Of a stretch of DNA of 28,699 bases, positions 1 through 7,970 are shown piece after piece. A program made the translations under genes and the position numbers. The notes under the pieces are model-generated. The model saw only the letters and a list, made by a program, of their open reading frames with translations, was not told the DNA's origin and searched no databases. Position 1 is the stretch's first letter. Each line of letters begins with the position of its first letter. The DNA is from CAZBQG01 sp964493945 (GTDB lineage Bacteria > Pseudomonadota > Alphaproteobacteria > Rhodospirillales > UBA2165): NCBI GenBank assembly GCA_964493945.1, contig CAZBQG010000017.1, positions 1 through 28,699 on the forward strand, given 5' to 3'.

Positions 1-112
1 TTCTACTGAAAATCTACTCAAAAACCGTATTCCTTCACACGCTCCTGCGCGGGGGTGACGATATTGAGCAGGGAGTGACGAGAGAGAGGAGGAGGGCCGC
101 TCTAAAAAACGC

Positions 113-577
113 CTAAGCCGCACGGGTGGCGGTCTGTTCGGTCAACAGGGCGTATAGGGCTTCCTTGTTGTCCGATCCCCTGAGTTTTTCGCAGACTCCA
201 TCATCGCGTAAAAGCCTGGACACCCGGGCCAGGGCCTTCAGATGGTCCGTGCCCGCCGCTTCAGGGGCAAGCAGGAGAAAAATCAAATCGACCGGGCGTT
301 CGTCGATTGAATCGAAATCCACCGGCTTTTCCAGGCGGGCGAACAGCCCGTGCAGCCGGTCGATGGATGGCAGCTTGCCATGGGGGATGGCTATTCCGCT
401 GCCAACACCCGTGGTGCCCAGTTTTTCCCGCTCCTGAAGAACGTCGAAAACGGCTCGTTCTTTAACCTCAATCAGTTCCGCGCCGCGCCGCGCCAATTCC
501 TGCAGCGCCTGCTTCTTGCTCGTCACCTTGAGGTCGGAGATTACACTTTCGGGGGAAAGAAGATCGGCTATTTCCAT
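113..577 (-). CDS. ptsN: Nitrogen PTS EIIA component (PtsN)
   Basis: A 154-residue cytoplasmic EIIA-Ntr protein, the last phosphoacceptor of the PtsP-NPr-PtsN regulatory phosphorelay, which links nitrogen and potassium status to gene expression instead of moving sugars. The fold is PTS EIIA type 2. The phosphorylated histidine sits in the segment GIAIPHGK at about residues 62-69, after REKLGTTGVG, and the length is normal for the family. It is the last gene of the minus-strand block that includes rpoN, its usual neighbour. The hpf gene normally found between them is missing. The ATG at 577 fits the family N-terminus (MEIADLLSPESV). Identification is firm; regulation is not visible. Confidence 0.95.
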   Translation of the reverse strand: MEIADLLSPESVISDLKVTSKKQALQELARRGAELIEVKERAVFDVLQEREKLGTTGVGSGIAIPHGKLPSIDRLHGLFARLEKPVDFDSIDERPVDLIFLLLAPEAAGTDHLKALARVSRLLRDDGVCEKLRGSDNKEALYALLTEQTATRAA

Positions 578-762
578 GCCAGTCTTTTATACCTTCAGCG
601 TCCAGTTGTTGAGGGTCGGTGTATAATTCCGCAGGTTTTCGGTTCTGTTGGGCCGAGGCGGATGATTCGGGTAAAAAGGAACTACTCCATCCGGGAAGGC
701 CGGGAAAGTAGAGCCGCCCGCCGATGCTGTCAAGACCGGTTTGGGGATAAATCCGGGAACAC

Positions 763-2286
763 TTATAGCGCCGCCGCCTTTTGCCTCCGGCGTCGCACGG
801 AAGACGGAATGCGCATGGTTTCGCGGTATTTGGCCACCGTGCGCCGCGCGATATCGATCCCTTCGCCTTGCAGGATTTCCACCATTTTATCGTCGGAAAG
901 CACCTTGCTGGGCGGTTCACCGTCGATCAGGGTCTTGATCCGGTGGCGCACGGATTCGGCGGAATGGGCCTCGCCGCCCTGACTGGAGCCGATGGCCGGC
1001 GTGAAGAAATATTTGAGCTCAAATATCCCCCGGGGCGTGTGGATATATTTATTCGATGTCACCCGGCTCACCGTGCTCTCATGCATTTCGATTTCGTCGG
1101 CGATGTCGCGCAGAATCAGGGGTCTCAGATGTTCGATGCCGTGGTGGAAAAACCCATCCTGCTGGCGGATGATTTCCTCGGCGACGCGCAAAATGGTGGT
1201 CGCCCTTTGATGCAGTGCCTTGACCAGCCAATTGGCCAGTTGAATCTTTTCCGCCACATATTGTTTTTCTTCCTTGGTCCTGACGGCGGCGCTGATTTCG
1301 GTGTAATAATGATTGTTGATCAGGACTTTGGGCAAGGTGTCGTTATTCAGCTCCACGAACCAGCCGCCGTCCGGGCCTGGGCGCATGATCACATCGGGGA
1401 TGACGGGTTGGGCGGGCGCCTCATCGAAGGCGCTTGCCGGGTGGTGATTTAAGGACCTGATCTCCTCGATCATGTCCTGGATGTCTTCCATGTTCAGCTG
1501 GCAGAGCTTGGCCAAGCCGGTGAAATCGTGCTTTTCCAGCAGGTCGATATTATCCAGCAGGGTTTGCATGGCCGGGTCCAGCCGGTCGCGCTCGGCCAAT
1601 TGGATGGCCCAGCACTCGGCTAGATCACGGGCAAACAGCCCCGGCGGATCGAGCCGCTGAAGGCATCCTAGCACCGCTTCGACCCGCTCCAATGGGCAGC
1701 CCAGGCGCACCGCCGTCATATCCAAATCCTCGCCCAGGCGGCCCGCATCATCCAGCATATCCACCAGATAGGCGCCGATCATTCGGTCAGCGGGATCATT
1801 CAGCTCCACCTGGACCTGGCCCAAAAGATGATCGCGGAGCGAAACGGATTGGGCGATGGTTTGTTCCAGATTATAGCCATCCCCATCGAAACCGCCGCCG
1901 CCGGCATTGCCCCATTCGGCGGGGGCCGAGTATTCCTGGCCGGCGGGCTGGGCGTCACCTTCCGTGTCCCAGACAGTGTTGTAGTCCTGATCCAGGGCGC
2001 CTTCGCCGGGGGCCAGAGGCTGCTCGTCCAGGGAAAAATCCCCTTCTTTCAGGGGCTTGGGATCATCGCCCAGGGCGCTTTCCTGGGTGCCCTCACCTTG
2101 CCCATCGGGCTCAGCGCCATCTGGGCCTTCGTCCCGTTCCAGCAGGGGGTTTTCCTGCAGTTCGGATTCCACGAACTCGGTCAGTTCAACATTGGAAAGC
2201 TGTAGAAGTTTTATGGCCTGCTGCAATTGGGGCGTCATGACCAGGGATTGGCCTTGACGTAATTCCAGTCGGATGCTCATGGCCAT
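763..2286 (-). CDS. rpoN: RNA polymerase sigma-54 factor (RpoN)
   Basis: A 507-residue sigma-54 that directs RNA polymerase to -24/-12 promoters and needs AAA+ activators to open them. Region I at the N-terminus is typical and Gln/Leu-rich (LRQGQSLVMTPQLQQAI). It is followed by an acidic, low-complexity region II (about residues 45-125), the core-binding domain, and the C-terminal DNA-binding domain ending in the RpoN box (ARRTVAKYRE, about residues 478-487). Length is normal. The gene starts 12 bp after lptB ends, as is common in Alphaproteobacteria. An ATG three codons into the ORF (MAM...) is an equally good start. No convincing sigma-54 promoter was found in front of the redox island in this window. 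Confidence 0.97.
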   Translation of the reverse strand: MAMSIRLELRQGQSLVMTPQLQQAIKLLQLSNVELTEFVESELQENPLLERDEGPDGAEPDGQGEGTQESALGDDPKPLKEGDFSLDEQPLAPGEGALDQDYNTVWDTEGDAQPAGQEYSAPAEWGNAGGGGFDGDGYNLEQTIAQSVSLRDHLLGQVQVELNDPADRMIGAYLVDMLDDAGRLGEDLDMTAVRLGCPLERVEAVLGCLQRLDPPGLFARDLAECWAIQLAERDRLDPAMQTLLDNIDLLEKHDFTGLAKLCQLNMEDIQDMIEEIRSLNHHPASAFDEAPAQPVIPDVIMRPGPDGGWFVELNNDTLPKVLINNHYYTEISAAVRTKEEKQYVAEKIQLANWLVKALHQRATTILRVAEEIIRQQDGFFHHGIEHLRPLILRDIADEIEMHESTVSRVTSNKYIHTPRGIFELKYFFTPAIGSSQGGEAHSAESVRHRIKTLIDGEPPSKVLSDDKMVEILQGEGIDIARRTVAKYRETMRIPSSVRRRRQKAAAL

Positions 2287-2298
2287 GACGGCACCCGG

Positions 2299-3090
2299 TC
2301 ACAAACTGAAACGATCGCCCAAATAGACACGGCGAACGTCTTCATTGCCGACGATATCGTCCGGCGCGCCTTCCATGAGCAGCATGCCGTCGTTTATGAT
2401 GCAGGCCCGGTCGATGATATCAAGGGTTTCGCGCACATTATGATCGGTGATCAGCACACCGATGCCCCGGTCCTTAAGGTGCGCGATCAGATCACGGATG
2501 TCACTGACCGCGATGGGGTCGATACCGGCCAGGGGCTCATCGAGAAGTACGAAATTGGGGCGGGACGCCAGGGCACGGGCGATCTCAACCCGGCGCCGCT
2601 CACCGCCCGACAGGGCCAGGGCCGGTGTGCGCCGTAGATGAGTGATGGAGAATTCGGCCAGCAGGGCTTCCAGGATTGATTCGCGCCGGTCGCGGGATTT
2701 CTCCACCACTTCCAGAACCGCGCGGATATTGTTTTCCACGGTCAATCCGCGAAAGATGGAGGCCTCCTGGGGCAGATATCCGATGCCCAGCCTGGAGCGC
2801 CTGTACATGGGCAAATCCGTAATATCCTGGCCGTCCAGGAATATGGTTCCGTAATCGGGCTGAATGAGACCGGTGATCAGATAAAAGCAGGTGGTTTTCC
2901 CGGCCCCGTTGGGGCCCAAAAGCCCAACCACTTCGCCCCGCTGGATGGACAGGGTCACGCCTCTGACCACGGGCCTTTTGTTGAACCGCTTGCCCAGATT
3001 GCGGGCCACCAGGCCACGGAAATTCTCCGCCACCAGGCGTGGCGTGTTCTCCTGGGTCAGGGTTTCTTGGTCTTCGCCGTTGTCCATCAC
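2299..3090 (-). CDS. lptB: LPS export ABC transporter ATPase (LptB)
   Basis: The cytoplasmic ATPase of the LptB2FGC complex, which extracts lipopolysaccharide from the inner membrane and pushes it across the periplasm. The 263-residue protein has Walker A (GPNGAGKTT), the ABC signature LSGGERRR, Walker B with catalytic Glu (FVLLDEPLAGID) and the switch His (ITDHNVRE). The LptB hallmark YLPQEASIFRGL is present. It carries about 25 extra N-terminal residues compared with enterobacterial LptB, so a downstream start is possible. It sits 28 bp after lptA and 12 bp before rpoN, in the conserved lptC-lptA-lptB-rpoN order. Confidence 0.96.
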   Translation of the reverse strand: MMDNGEDQETLTQENTPRLVAENFRGLVARNLGKRFNKRPVVRGVTLSIQRGEVVGLLGPNGAGKTTCFYLITGLIQPDYGTIFLDGQDITDLPMYRRSRLGIGYLPQEASIFRGLTVENNIRAVLEVVEKSRDRRESILEALLAEFSITHLRRTPALALSGGERRRVEIARALASRPNFVLLDEPLAGIDPIAVSDIRDLIAHLKDRGIGVLITDHNVRETLDIIDRACIINDGMLLMEGAPDDIVGNEDVRRVYLGDRFSL

Positions 3091-3118
3091 CTGGTTCGCA
3101 TCTTTATTGTTCCTGGCC

Positions 3119-3943
3119 TCATTTTTTCGGCTGAATCAATCCGCGCACTCTGTTTCTCTTATTTCTTACACCAGGAGCGGTTAACAGCCTACTAACTCCT
3201 GTCTTCATGTTGATTTCCGCCCGTTCACCGGCCAGGACGTTTTTGCCCCGGCGGATGCGCACCCGGCCGCTGAGGGTGGCGATTTCCGTCTTTACGTCAT
3301 AGACGCCCTTATCGGCCTGCACCCGGTCCTTGCCGGCGGCCAGGCGCACATTGCCCTGGGCCTGTACTTCGCGGGCGATCAATTCGCCACCTTTGGTGCG
3401 CCTGAGATAGGCGGCCAGCACATCGGCCCTTAATCTCTTGCCCTGATGGATTCCGGTCGCCTTGCCCCGCGCCACGACGACCAGTTCTTTTTCGTGATAT
3501 TCCATTTGCCGGTTGGCGGTGAGCAGGTCCTTATCCGAAGTGAAGCGGACATTTTTTCCGCTGACCACCAGGACCGCTTTTTCCATGTCATAGACCGCCG
3601 CATCGCCCGTTGCCTTTTGGGTTTTGGACGTGATAACCACCTTGCCTTGCGCATCAAGCCGGGTGAGATCGGTGCCGCCGCCGGATTTTTTCTTGTAATA
3701 GGCCCTGAGCACATCGCCCCGTACCGTTGTTCCACCCCGGCTGGCAACCGCATTGCCCCGGGCCACCAGGATTTCGTTATCCCGTTGCCATTCGATGCTG
3801 TTATCGGCCAGCACCTCGATCGCCTGATTGGTGCCCGTACTGGCCAGCCGCAATCCCTGGGCGCTGGCCCGGTCCTGGGCCGAAACACTCATGACAACAG
3901 CCAGGGCGAGGGCTGTGGTCAATCTGGCCGGTAAGGGGATCAT
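3119..3943 (-). CDS. lptA: LPS transport periplasmic bridge protein (LptA)
   Basis: Periplasmic OstA/LptA protein that polymerises into the beta-jellyroll bridge carrying LPS from LptC to LptD. At 274 residues it is longer than the roughly 185 residues of E. coli LptA, and three tandem OstA-type stretches are readable (starting near IEVLADNSIEW, LLTANRQMEYH and DRVQADKGVYD). An N-terminal signal peptide (LTTALALAVVMSVSAQ) supports export. Its ATG overlaps the lptC stop by 4 bp (ATGA), indicating translational coupling. The C-terminus is basic (KRNRVRGLIQPKK). Family assignment is firm; whether the extra length means an additional jellyroll unit is inference. Confidence 0.92.
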   Translation of the reverse strand: MIPLPARLTTALALAVVMSVSAQDRASAQGLRLASTGTNQAIEVLADNSIEWQRDNEILVARGNAVASRGGTTVRGDVLRAYYKKKSGGGTDLTRLDAQGKVVITSKTQKATGDAAVYDMEKAVLVVSGKNVRFTSDKDLLTANRQMEYHEKELVVVARGKATGIHQGKRLRADVLAAYLRRTKGGELIAREVQAQGNVRLAAGKDRVQADKGVYDVKTEIATLSGRVRIRRGKNVLAGERAEINMKTGVSRLLTAPGVRNKRNRVRGLIQPKK

Positions 3944-4653
3944 TTGGTGCTCCCCGCTGCCTTGGGGCTGATGATCAATTTGGCCTTGCCGGTGAAAAAG
4001 ATGGATTTGCCACCGTTCACAAGATGAAAGCCTTCGGCCTGGAGTTGCCCGAAGGGGCCCTGGCCCCGCACCTTCTGATCGGATTGGGCGCGCCCCGCAT
4101 CCAGATCGATGCTGAGCTTGCTGGTTTTGAATTCATAGCCCGAATCATGGAACAAATTGACCGCGCCCTGCAAATCGAGTTGCTTTTTCTTTTGATTATA
4201 AACCCCGCTATTGGCGGTCAGGGCCAACCATGTTCCGTTCTTCAGGGCCAGATCCGCCTTGGGCATTTCAAGCTCGATAGCGGCCGAGCCGCTTAACAGA
4301 TCCTTGGCCAGATCGGCGGTGATGGAAAAGGGCTGGTTGTTCTTATCGGTCCCCACATAGCGCGCATTGACCATGCTGGGATCTTCCGATTTGGTCGCCT
4401 TCAGGCGGGCAAAACCGATGTTGAAGCGGGTATCCACCATGCGGATCTGGGGCCACAGAAAGATCAGTACGATCAGCGCCAGGGCGGTCGCCGGCAGGGC
4501 GAATTTCATGATGCTGACGAAGCGGCTATAGCCTACCGATAGGCGCCGACGGCCGGGCTCTGTGGCCGTCTCGATGGCCCCATCCGGATTGGATTCACCC
4601 GGTTTGGACTTGGCCTGGGCCAGATGTTTGGCGGCCTCACTCAGGGTGGTCAT
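3940..4653 (-). CDS. lptC: LPS export system protein LptC
   Basis: A 237-residue bitopic inner-membrane protein that receives LPS from LptB2FG and hands it to LptA. There is a cytoplasmic N-terminus of about 48 residues, one membrane segment (FALPATALALIVLIFLWPQ, about residues 52-70), then a periplasmic LptC domain with the pattern MVNARYVGTDKNNQPFSITA. It overlaps kdsD by 4 bp upstream and lptA by 4 bp downstream, so the three genes are translationally coupled. The N-terminal extension is longer than in E. coli (191 residues), as in other Alphaproteobacteria. Confidence 0.92.
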   Translation of the reverse strand: MTTLSEAAKHLAQAKSKPGESNPDGAIETATEPGRRRLSVGYSRFVSIMKFALPATALALIVLIFLWPQIRMVDTRFNIGFARLKATKSEDPSMVNARYVGTDKNNQPFSITADLAKDLLSGSAAIELEMPKADLALKNGTWLALTANSGVYNQKKKQLDLQGAVNLFHDSGYEFKTSKLSIDLDAGRAQSDQKVRGQGPFGQLQAEGFHLVNGGKSIFFTGKAKLIISPKAAGSTK

Positions 4654-5660
4654 GCCACACCCATGCGCAGGCAGTCGTGAATATGGAGAACGCCCACCAC
4701 CCGGCCGTCCTCGGTGACGAACAGATTGGTGATGCCCATTTCGTTCATGATCTGCACGGCCTGGCTGGCCATGGCGCTAGGCCCGATGGTGCGGGGCTCG
4801 TGGGTCATCACCTGGGCGGCCTGCTTGTCCAGAAGGCCGGCGCTCATATGGCGCCTGAGATCGCCGTCGGTGATGATCCCTTCAAGATTGTTCCCCTCAT
4901 CGACCACGGCGATGCAGCCAAAACTTTTGGCGGTCATTTCCACAATCGCCTGGGACATCTGGGTGTCACCCGAAACCAAAGGCAGCTCGGCGCCCTGATG
5001 CATGATGTCCGATACTTTGAGAAGGCGCCGGGCCAATTGGCCGCCGGGGTGGCGCAGTTTGAAATCGTCGGCGGTGAAGCCTTTGCGTTCCATCAAGGCG
5101 ACCGCCAGGCTGTCGCCCAACGCGATCATCATGGTTGTCGAGGTGGTGGGCGCTAGCCCCATGGGGCAGGCCTCTTCGGCCTGGGGCAGGACCAGGGCCA
5201 CGTCCGCCTGGCGGGCCAGGGCGCTGTCGGGCCCGCTGGTCATCACCACCAGGGGAATTTTGAAACGCCTGGTATAGGCCACGATGTCAGACATTTCCTG
5301 GGTGTCGCCCGAATTGGACAGCGCCAGGACGGTGTCCGCCTGCTCGATCATGCCGAGGTCGCCGTGGCTCGCTTCGCCGGGATGGACAAAAAAGGACGAG
5401 CTGCCGGTCGAGGCCAGCGTGGCGGCTATTTTATTGGCCACATGTCCGCTTTTTCCCATGCCGGTTACGATGATGCGGCCTTGAGTTTTTTGTAAGATAT
5501 CCAGGGCCTGGGAGAAGGCTTGATCCAAGCCATCGGCGAGACGGGCCAGACCCTCGGCACCCAGGCGCAGAACGCGCCCCGCCGCCTCCAGGTCAGCCGC
5601 CGTCACGGCGTCTTTTGAGGGGTCTATTTCTTTTTTTCTGGCGATGTTTACGCTGCTCAT
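4650..5660 (-). CDS. kdsD: D-arabinose-5-phosphate isomerase (KdsD/KpsF)
   Basis: Interconverts D-ribulose 5-phosphate and D-arabinose 5-phosphate, the first committed step towards Kdo in LPS. The 336-residue protein has an N-terminal SIS sugar-phosphate isomerase domain (GMGKSGHVANKIAATLASTG, then HPGEASHGDLGM and ALSNSGDTQE) and a C-terminal pair of CBS domains (about residues 215-335), the canonical architecture and length. It heads the run kdsD-lptC-lptA-lptB-rpoN, so Kdo synthesis and LPS export genes are expressed together. A basic 5' segment (IARKKEIDPSK) precedes the SIS domain. Confidence 0.95.
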   Translation of the reverse strand: MSSVNIARKKEIDPSKDAVTAADLEAAGRVLRLGAEGLARLADGLDQAFSQALDILQKTQGRIIVTGMGKSGHVANKIAATLASTGSSSFFVHPGEASHGDLGMIEQADTVLALSNSGDTQEMSDIVAYTRRFKIPLVVMTSGPDSALARQADVALVLPQAEEACPMGLAPTTSTTMMIALGDSLAVALMERKGFTADDFKLRHPGGQLARRLLKVSDIMHQGAELPLVSGDTQMSQAIVEMTAKSFGCIAVVDEGNNLEGIITDGDLRRHMSAGLLDKQAAQVMTHEPRTIGPSAMASQAVQIMNEMGITNLFVTEDGRVVGVLHIHDCLRMGVA

Positions 5661-5757
5661 CCTGAACCGGCATAATTAGTGATCAGCGCCCGGTAACCAA
5701 TCCTTCGCAGTATGGGGTGAGCCGGAGCAAAGGTCAATAAAACGGGCGGAAATCAGC

Positions 5758-6369
5758 CTAGTGTTCGAAGATGTTTTTTTCGGCCCAGCCGGCCAGATCC
5801 ATTTCCACGACCACGGGCAGGAACTGGAAACAGGCCTGGGCGATTTCAACGCGCCCTTCCCGGGCCAGGCGGCGGTCCAGTATTTCCCGCAGGCGATGGA
5901 GATAAAGCACGTCGCGGGCCGCATATTCCACTTGTTCGTCGCTGAGCACCTCGGCGGCCCAATCCGATTGCTGTTGCTGTTTGGACATCTGCACATCCAA
6001 AAGTTCGGCGCATAATTCACTGAGCCCGTGCTTATCCGTATAGGTGCGGGACAGCTTGGAAGCGATCTTCGTGCAATAGACCGGCCGGCATATGACATCC
6101 ATGTAGGTTTTTATCGCGGCCAGATCGAAGCGCGCGAAATGAAACATCTTGGTCACCCCTGGATCGGCCATCAGGGCCCTCAGATTGGGTGCCTCGTAGG
6201 CGCCCGGCTCGAACTGAACGAGGGCGCTGTTGCCATCGCCGCTCGAAAGCTGCATGACGCACAGCCGGTCGCGCTGAAGATTGAGGCCCTGGGTCTCCGT
6301 ATCAATGGCGACGGAGGAGCCGAAGCTCATGCCGTCCGGCAAATCGCCTTTAAAAAGTTCGTTTGCCAA
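5758..6369 (-). CDS. rnd: Ribonuclease D-type 3'-5' exonuclease
   Basis: A 203-residue DEDD-family exonuclease of the short alphaproteobacterial RNase D type: only the exonuclease domain, without the HRDC domains of E. coli RNase D (about 375 residues). Motif Exo I is IDTETQGL, Exo II is FHFARFDLAAI, and Exo III is YAARDVLYL, giving the DEDDy set including the Tyr. It trims 3' ends of stable RNAs, including tRNA precursors. The start is a TTG at 6369 followed by GCA AAC GAA, with an AAAAGG ribosome site just upstream. It lies 41 bp after a tRNA-Leu gene on the same strand, a functionally fitting neighbour. Confidence 0.9.
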   Translation of the reverse strand: MANELFKGDLPDGMSFGSSVAIDTETQGLNLQRDRLCVMQLSSGDGNSALVQFEPGAYEAPNLRALMADPGVTKMFHFARFDLAAIKTYMDVICRPVYCTKIASKLSRTYTDKHGLSELCAELLDVQMSKQQQQSDWAAEVLSDEQVEYAARDVLYLHRLREILDRRLAREGRVEIAQACFQFLPVVVEMDLAGWAEKNIFEH

Positions 6370-6410
6370 AGACCTTTTCCCACTGCCGGTTTCACGCCGC
6401 GAACATAAAT

Positions 6411-6497
6411 TGGTGCCCAGGAGAAGACTCGAACTTCCACGACCTTTCGGCCACAGGTACCTGAAACCTGCGCGTCTACCAATTCCGCCACCTGGGC
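6411..6497 (-). tRNA. tRNA-Leu (anticodon CAG)
   Basis: Read on the minus strand this 87-nt class II tRNA has a 7-bp acceptor stem GCCCAGG/CCTGGGC, a D arm with GCGGAATTGGTAGACGCGC, and an anticodon arm CAGGT-TTCAGGT-ACCTG giving anticodon CAG. It also has a long variable arm (GGCCGAAAGGTCGT region), the T loop TTCGAGT, and an encoded CCA end. The long variable arm and the anticodon agree on leucine. Its 5' end is the last base before a run of N, so nothing upstream can be read. Confidence 0.95.
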
Positions 6498-6507
6498 NNN
6501 NNNNNNN
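6498..6507. other. Assembly gap (10 N)
   Basis: Ten consecutive N. A short round number of N is typical of a scaffold join of unknown true length. It lies exactly between the 5' end of the tRNA-Leu gene and the start of the NDUFA9-like gene, so the promoters of both are missing and true adjacency is unproven. Confidence 0.95.
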
Positions 6508-6509
6508 TC

Positions 6510-7538
6510 ATGGCGGAACCGGTGGTCACTTTATTCGGCGGAACGGGTTTTGCCGGGCGCTATCTGGTGCAGCGGCTGGCCCGGGCGGGCTGTCAAATCC
6601 GCCTTGCTCTGCGCGATCCCGATCAGGCGCTTTTCCTGAAATCGGCGGGAGATGTTGGCCAAATCGTTCCCATGGCCGCCGATCTGACCCGGCCCGAAAC
6701 CCTGCCTGCCGTCGTCGAGGGTGCGGATTGGGTGATCAATCTGGCTGAATTGATGAGCGAGCGCCGGACCCAGACCTTCGACGCCGTCCATGTGAAAGGG
6801 GCCGGCGATCTGGCCCGGGCGGCGAGTGAGGCCGGCGCCAGCCGTTTCATCCAGCTATCCACCATCGGTGCCGATGCCTCCTCGCCTTCCACCTATGCCA
6901 GATCCAAGGCAGCGGGCGAGGAAGCCGTGCTGAGCGCCTTTCCGGGAGCGACCATTTTGCGGCCTTCGGCCATGTTCGGGGCGGAAGACCGCCTGTTCAA
7001 TCTGATGGCCGGTGTTGCCCGGTTCTCTTGGGTGCTCCCGGTGTTCGGCTGCCCGCTCATGCCCCGCATCAAATTATTCAAAGATGATGAGCTGATTCAG
7101 ATCGATCTTTACGGCGACGGAGGCACGCGGGTTCAGCCGGTCTATGTGGGCGATGTGGCCGGCGCCGCCATGGCCGCACTTGAAGATGATGCTTCCATGG
7201 GCAAGACCTATGAACTGGGCGGCCCCCGGGTCTATTCCAGCAAGGAGATGATGGATATTTTGATCGAGGCGATCGGGCGCAAGCGGTATCTAAGCCCTGT
7301 GCCTTTTTGGCTTTTTTCCTATTACGCCTGGTGGCTGGAATTGCTGCCAGCACCTTTCTTCTCCAAGCCCTTGCTAACCCGCGATCAGGTGCAATTGATG
7401 AAGATCGACAATCTTGTGGCGCCGAATGCGCTGGGTCTGGCGAATCTTGGGATTACGCCGGTGATGGCCGAACAGGTGGTTCCCGGTTATCTGGAACGGT
7501 TCCGCCCCTCGCGCCTGAGCCATCTGAGATCGGTTTAG
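6510..7538 (+). CDS. NDUFA9-like NAD(P)-binding epimerase/dehydrogenase
   Basis: A 342-residue atypical SDR protein of the group related to the mitochondrial complex I accessory subunit NDUFA9. The Rossmann signature GGTGFAGRYL is at residues 10-19. The segment STIGADASSPSTYARSKAAG contains the YxxxK pair (Y129, K133), and the substrate half includes ILRPSAMFGAEDR and VYVGDVA. Alphaproteobacterial homologues are usually annotated as complex I NDUFA9 family or ubiquinone-biosynthesis associated; the real substrate is not known from sequence. The ATG lies two bases after the N run, so no ribosome site can be seen and a start further upstream cannot be excluded, although the protein begins correctly for the family (MAEPVVTLFGGTG). 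Its stop overlaps the convergent marR-like gene by 4 bp. Confidence 0.85.
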   Translation: MAEPVVTLFGGTGFAGRYLVQRLARAGCQIRLALRDPDQALFLKSAGDVGQIVPMAADLTRPETLPAVVEGADWVINLAELMSERRTQTFDAVHVKGAGDLARAASEAGASRFIQLSTIGADASSPSTYARSKAAGEEAVLSAFPGATILRPSAMFGAEDRLFNLMAGVARFSWVLPVFGCPLMPRIKLFKDDELIQIDLYGDGGTRVQPVYVGDVAGAAMAALEDDASMGKTYELGGPRVYSSKEMMDILIEAIGRKRYLSPVPFWLFSYYAWWLELLPAPFFSKPLLTRDQVQLMKIDNLVAPNALGLANLGITPVMAEQVVPGYLERFRPSRLSHLRSV

Positions 7539-7897
7539 ATTTCTGGATTTTGGCGCGCGCTTTCGGCCTCGGTCGCGGCGGCGGAAATGATTTCGCCATA
7601 TTCACGGAGAAAGATCGATCCCCGTACCGTGCGCGTCACCAGGATGTTGCGCTTATCCGCCTCGTCCTTTTTGCGGCGCACTAATTCCAGCTTGCATAAA
7701 CGGTCAAGGGCCCGGCTTACGGCCGGTTTAGAGATGTGCATGGTTTGGGCCAACCCACGTACCGTGTGGGGCGGGGGGCGCAGATAGACGGTGAGCAAAA
7801 CGGCCATCTGGCGCGCCGATAAATCGGGCGCTTCGCGCCGCACACCTTCCGCCGTGGCGCGACACCAGACTTCCAGGGCATCAACCGAATCTATAAT
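7535..7897 (-). CDS. MarR-family transcriptional regulator
   Basis: A small winged-helix regulator. The core reads DLSARQMAVLLTVYL, then the recognition helix region MHISKPAVSRALDRLCKLELV and the wing RRKKDEADKRNILVTRT. The first standard start is GTG at 7843 (102 residues), but the reading frame stays open to a stop at 7901-7903. The upstream codons encode a plausible first helix (DSVDALEVWCRATAEGV). No ATG, GTG or TTG exists there. A GGAAG ribosome site at 7904-7908 is well spaced for ATT at 7895-7897, which I take as the start, giving 120 residues. A perfect 7-bp inverted repeat immediately upstream suggests autoregulation. Its target is unknown. It overlaps the convergent NDUFA9-like gene by 4 bp. 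Confidence 0.75.
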   Translation of the reverse strand: MIDSVDALEVWCRATAEGVRREAPDLSARQMAVLLTVYLRPPPHTVRGLAQTMHISKPAVSRALDRLCKLELVRRKKDEADKRNILVTRTVRGSIFLREYGEIISAAATEAESARQNPEI

Positions 7898-7907
7898 AAT
7901 TTACTTC

Positions 7908-7927
7908 CCGCAACAAAAACGTTGCGG
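7908..7927. promoter_or_regulatory. Palindrome in front of the MarR gene, likely operator
   Basis: CCGCAAC-N6-GTTGCGG is a perfect 7-bp inverted repeat touching the ribosome site of the MarR-family gene. MarR dimers bind palindromes of this size and commonly repress their own genes, so it is a likely operator. An RNA hairpin masking the ribosome site is the alternative reading. An 8-bp palindrome CGGTACCG overlaps its outer end (7925-7932). Confidence 0.5.
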
Positions 7928-7970
7928 TACCGAAACACTTTACGGGTTGAAAATCAAGGCATTTTTAAAA

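Noticed and set aside
1..112. Possible feature at the left edge
   Set aside because: Only the 3' flank of ptsN; no coding frame or convincing terminator can be supported.
468..920. Minus-strand frame spanning the rpoN-ptsN gap as a possible hpf remnant
   Set aside because: The translation has no HPF-like pattern and mostly overlaps rpoN and ptsN in the wrong frame.
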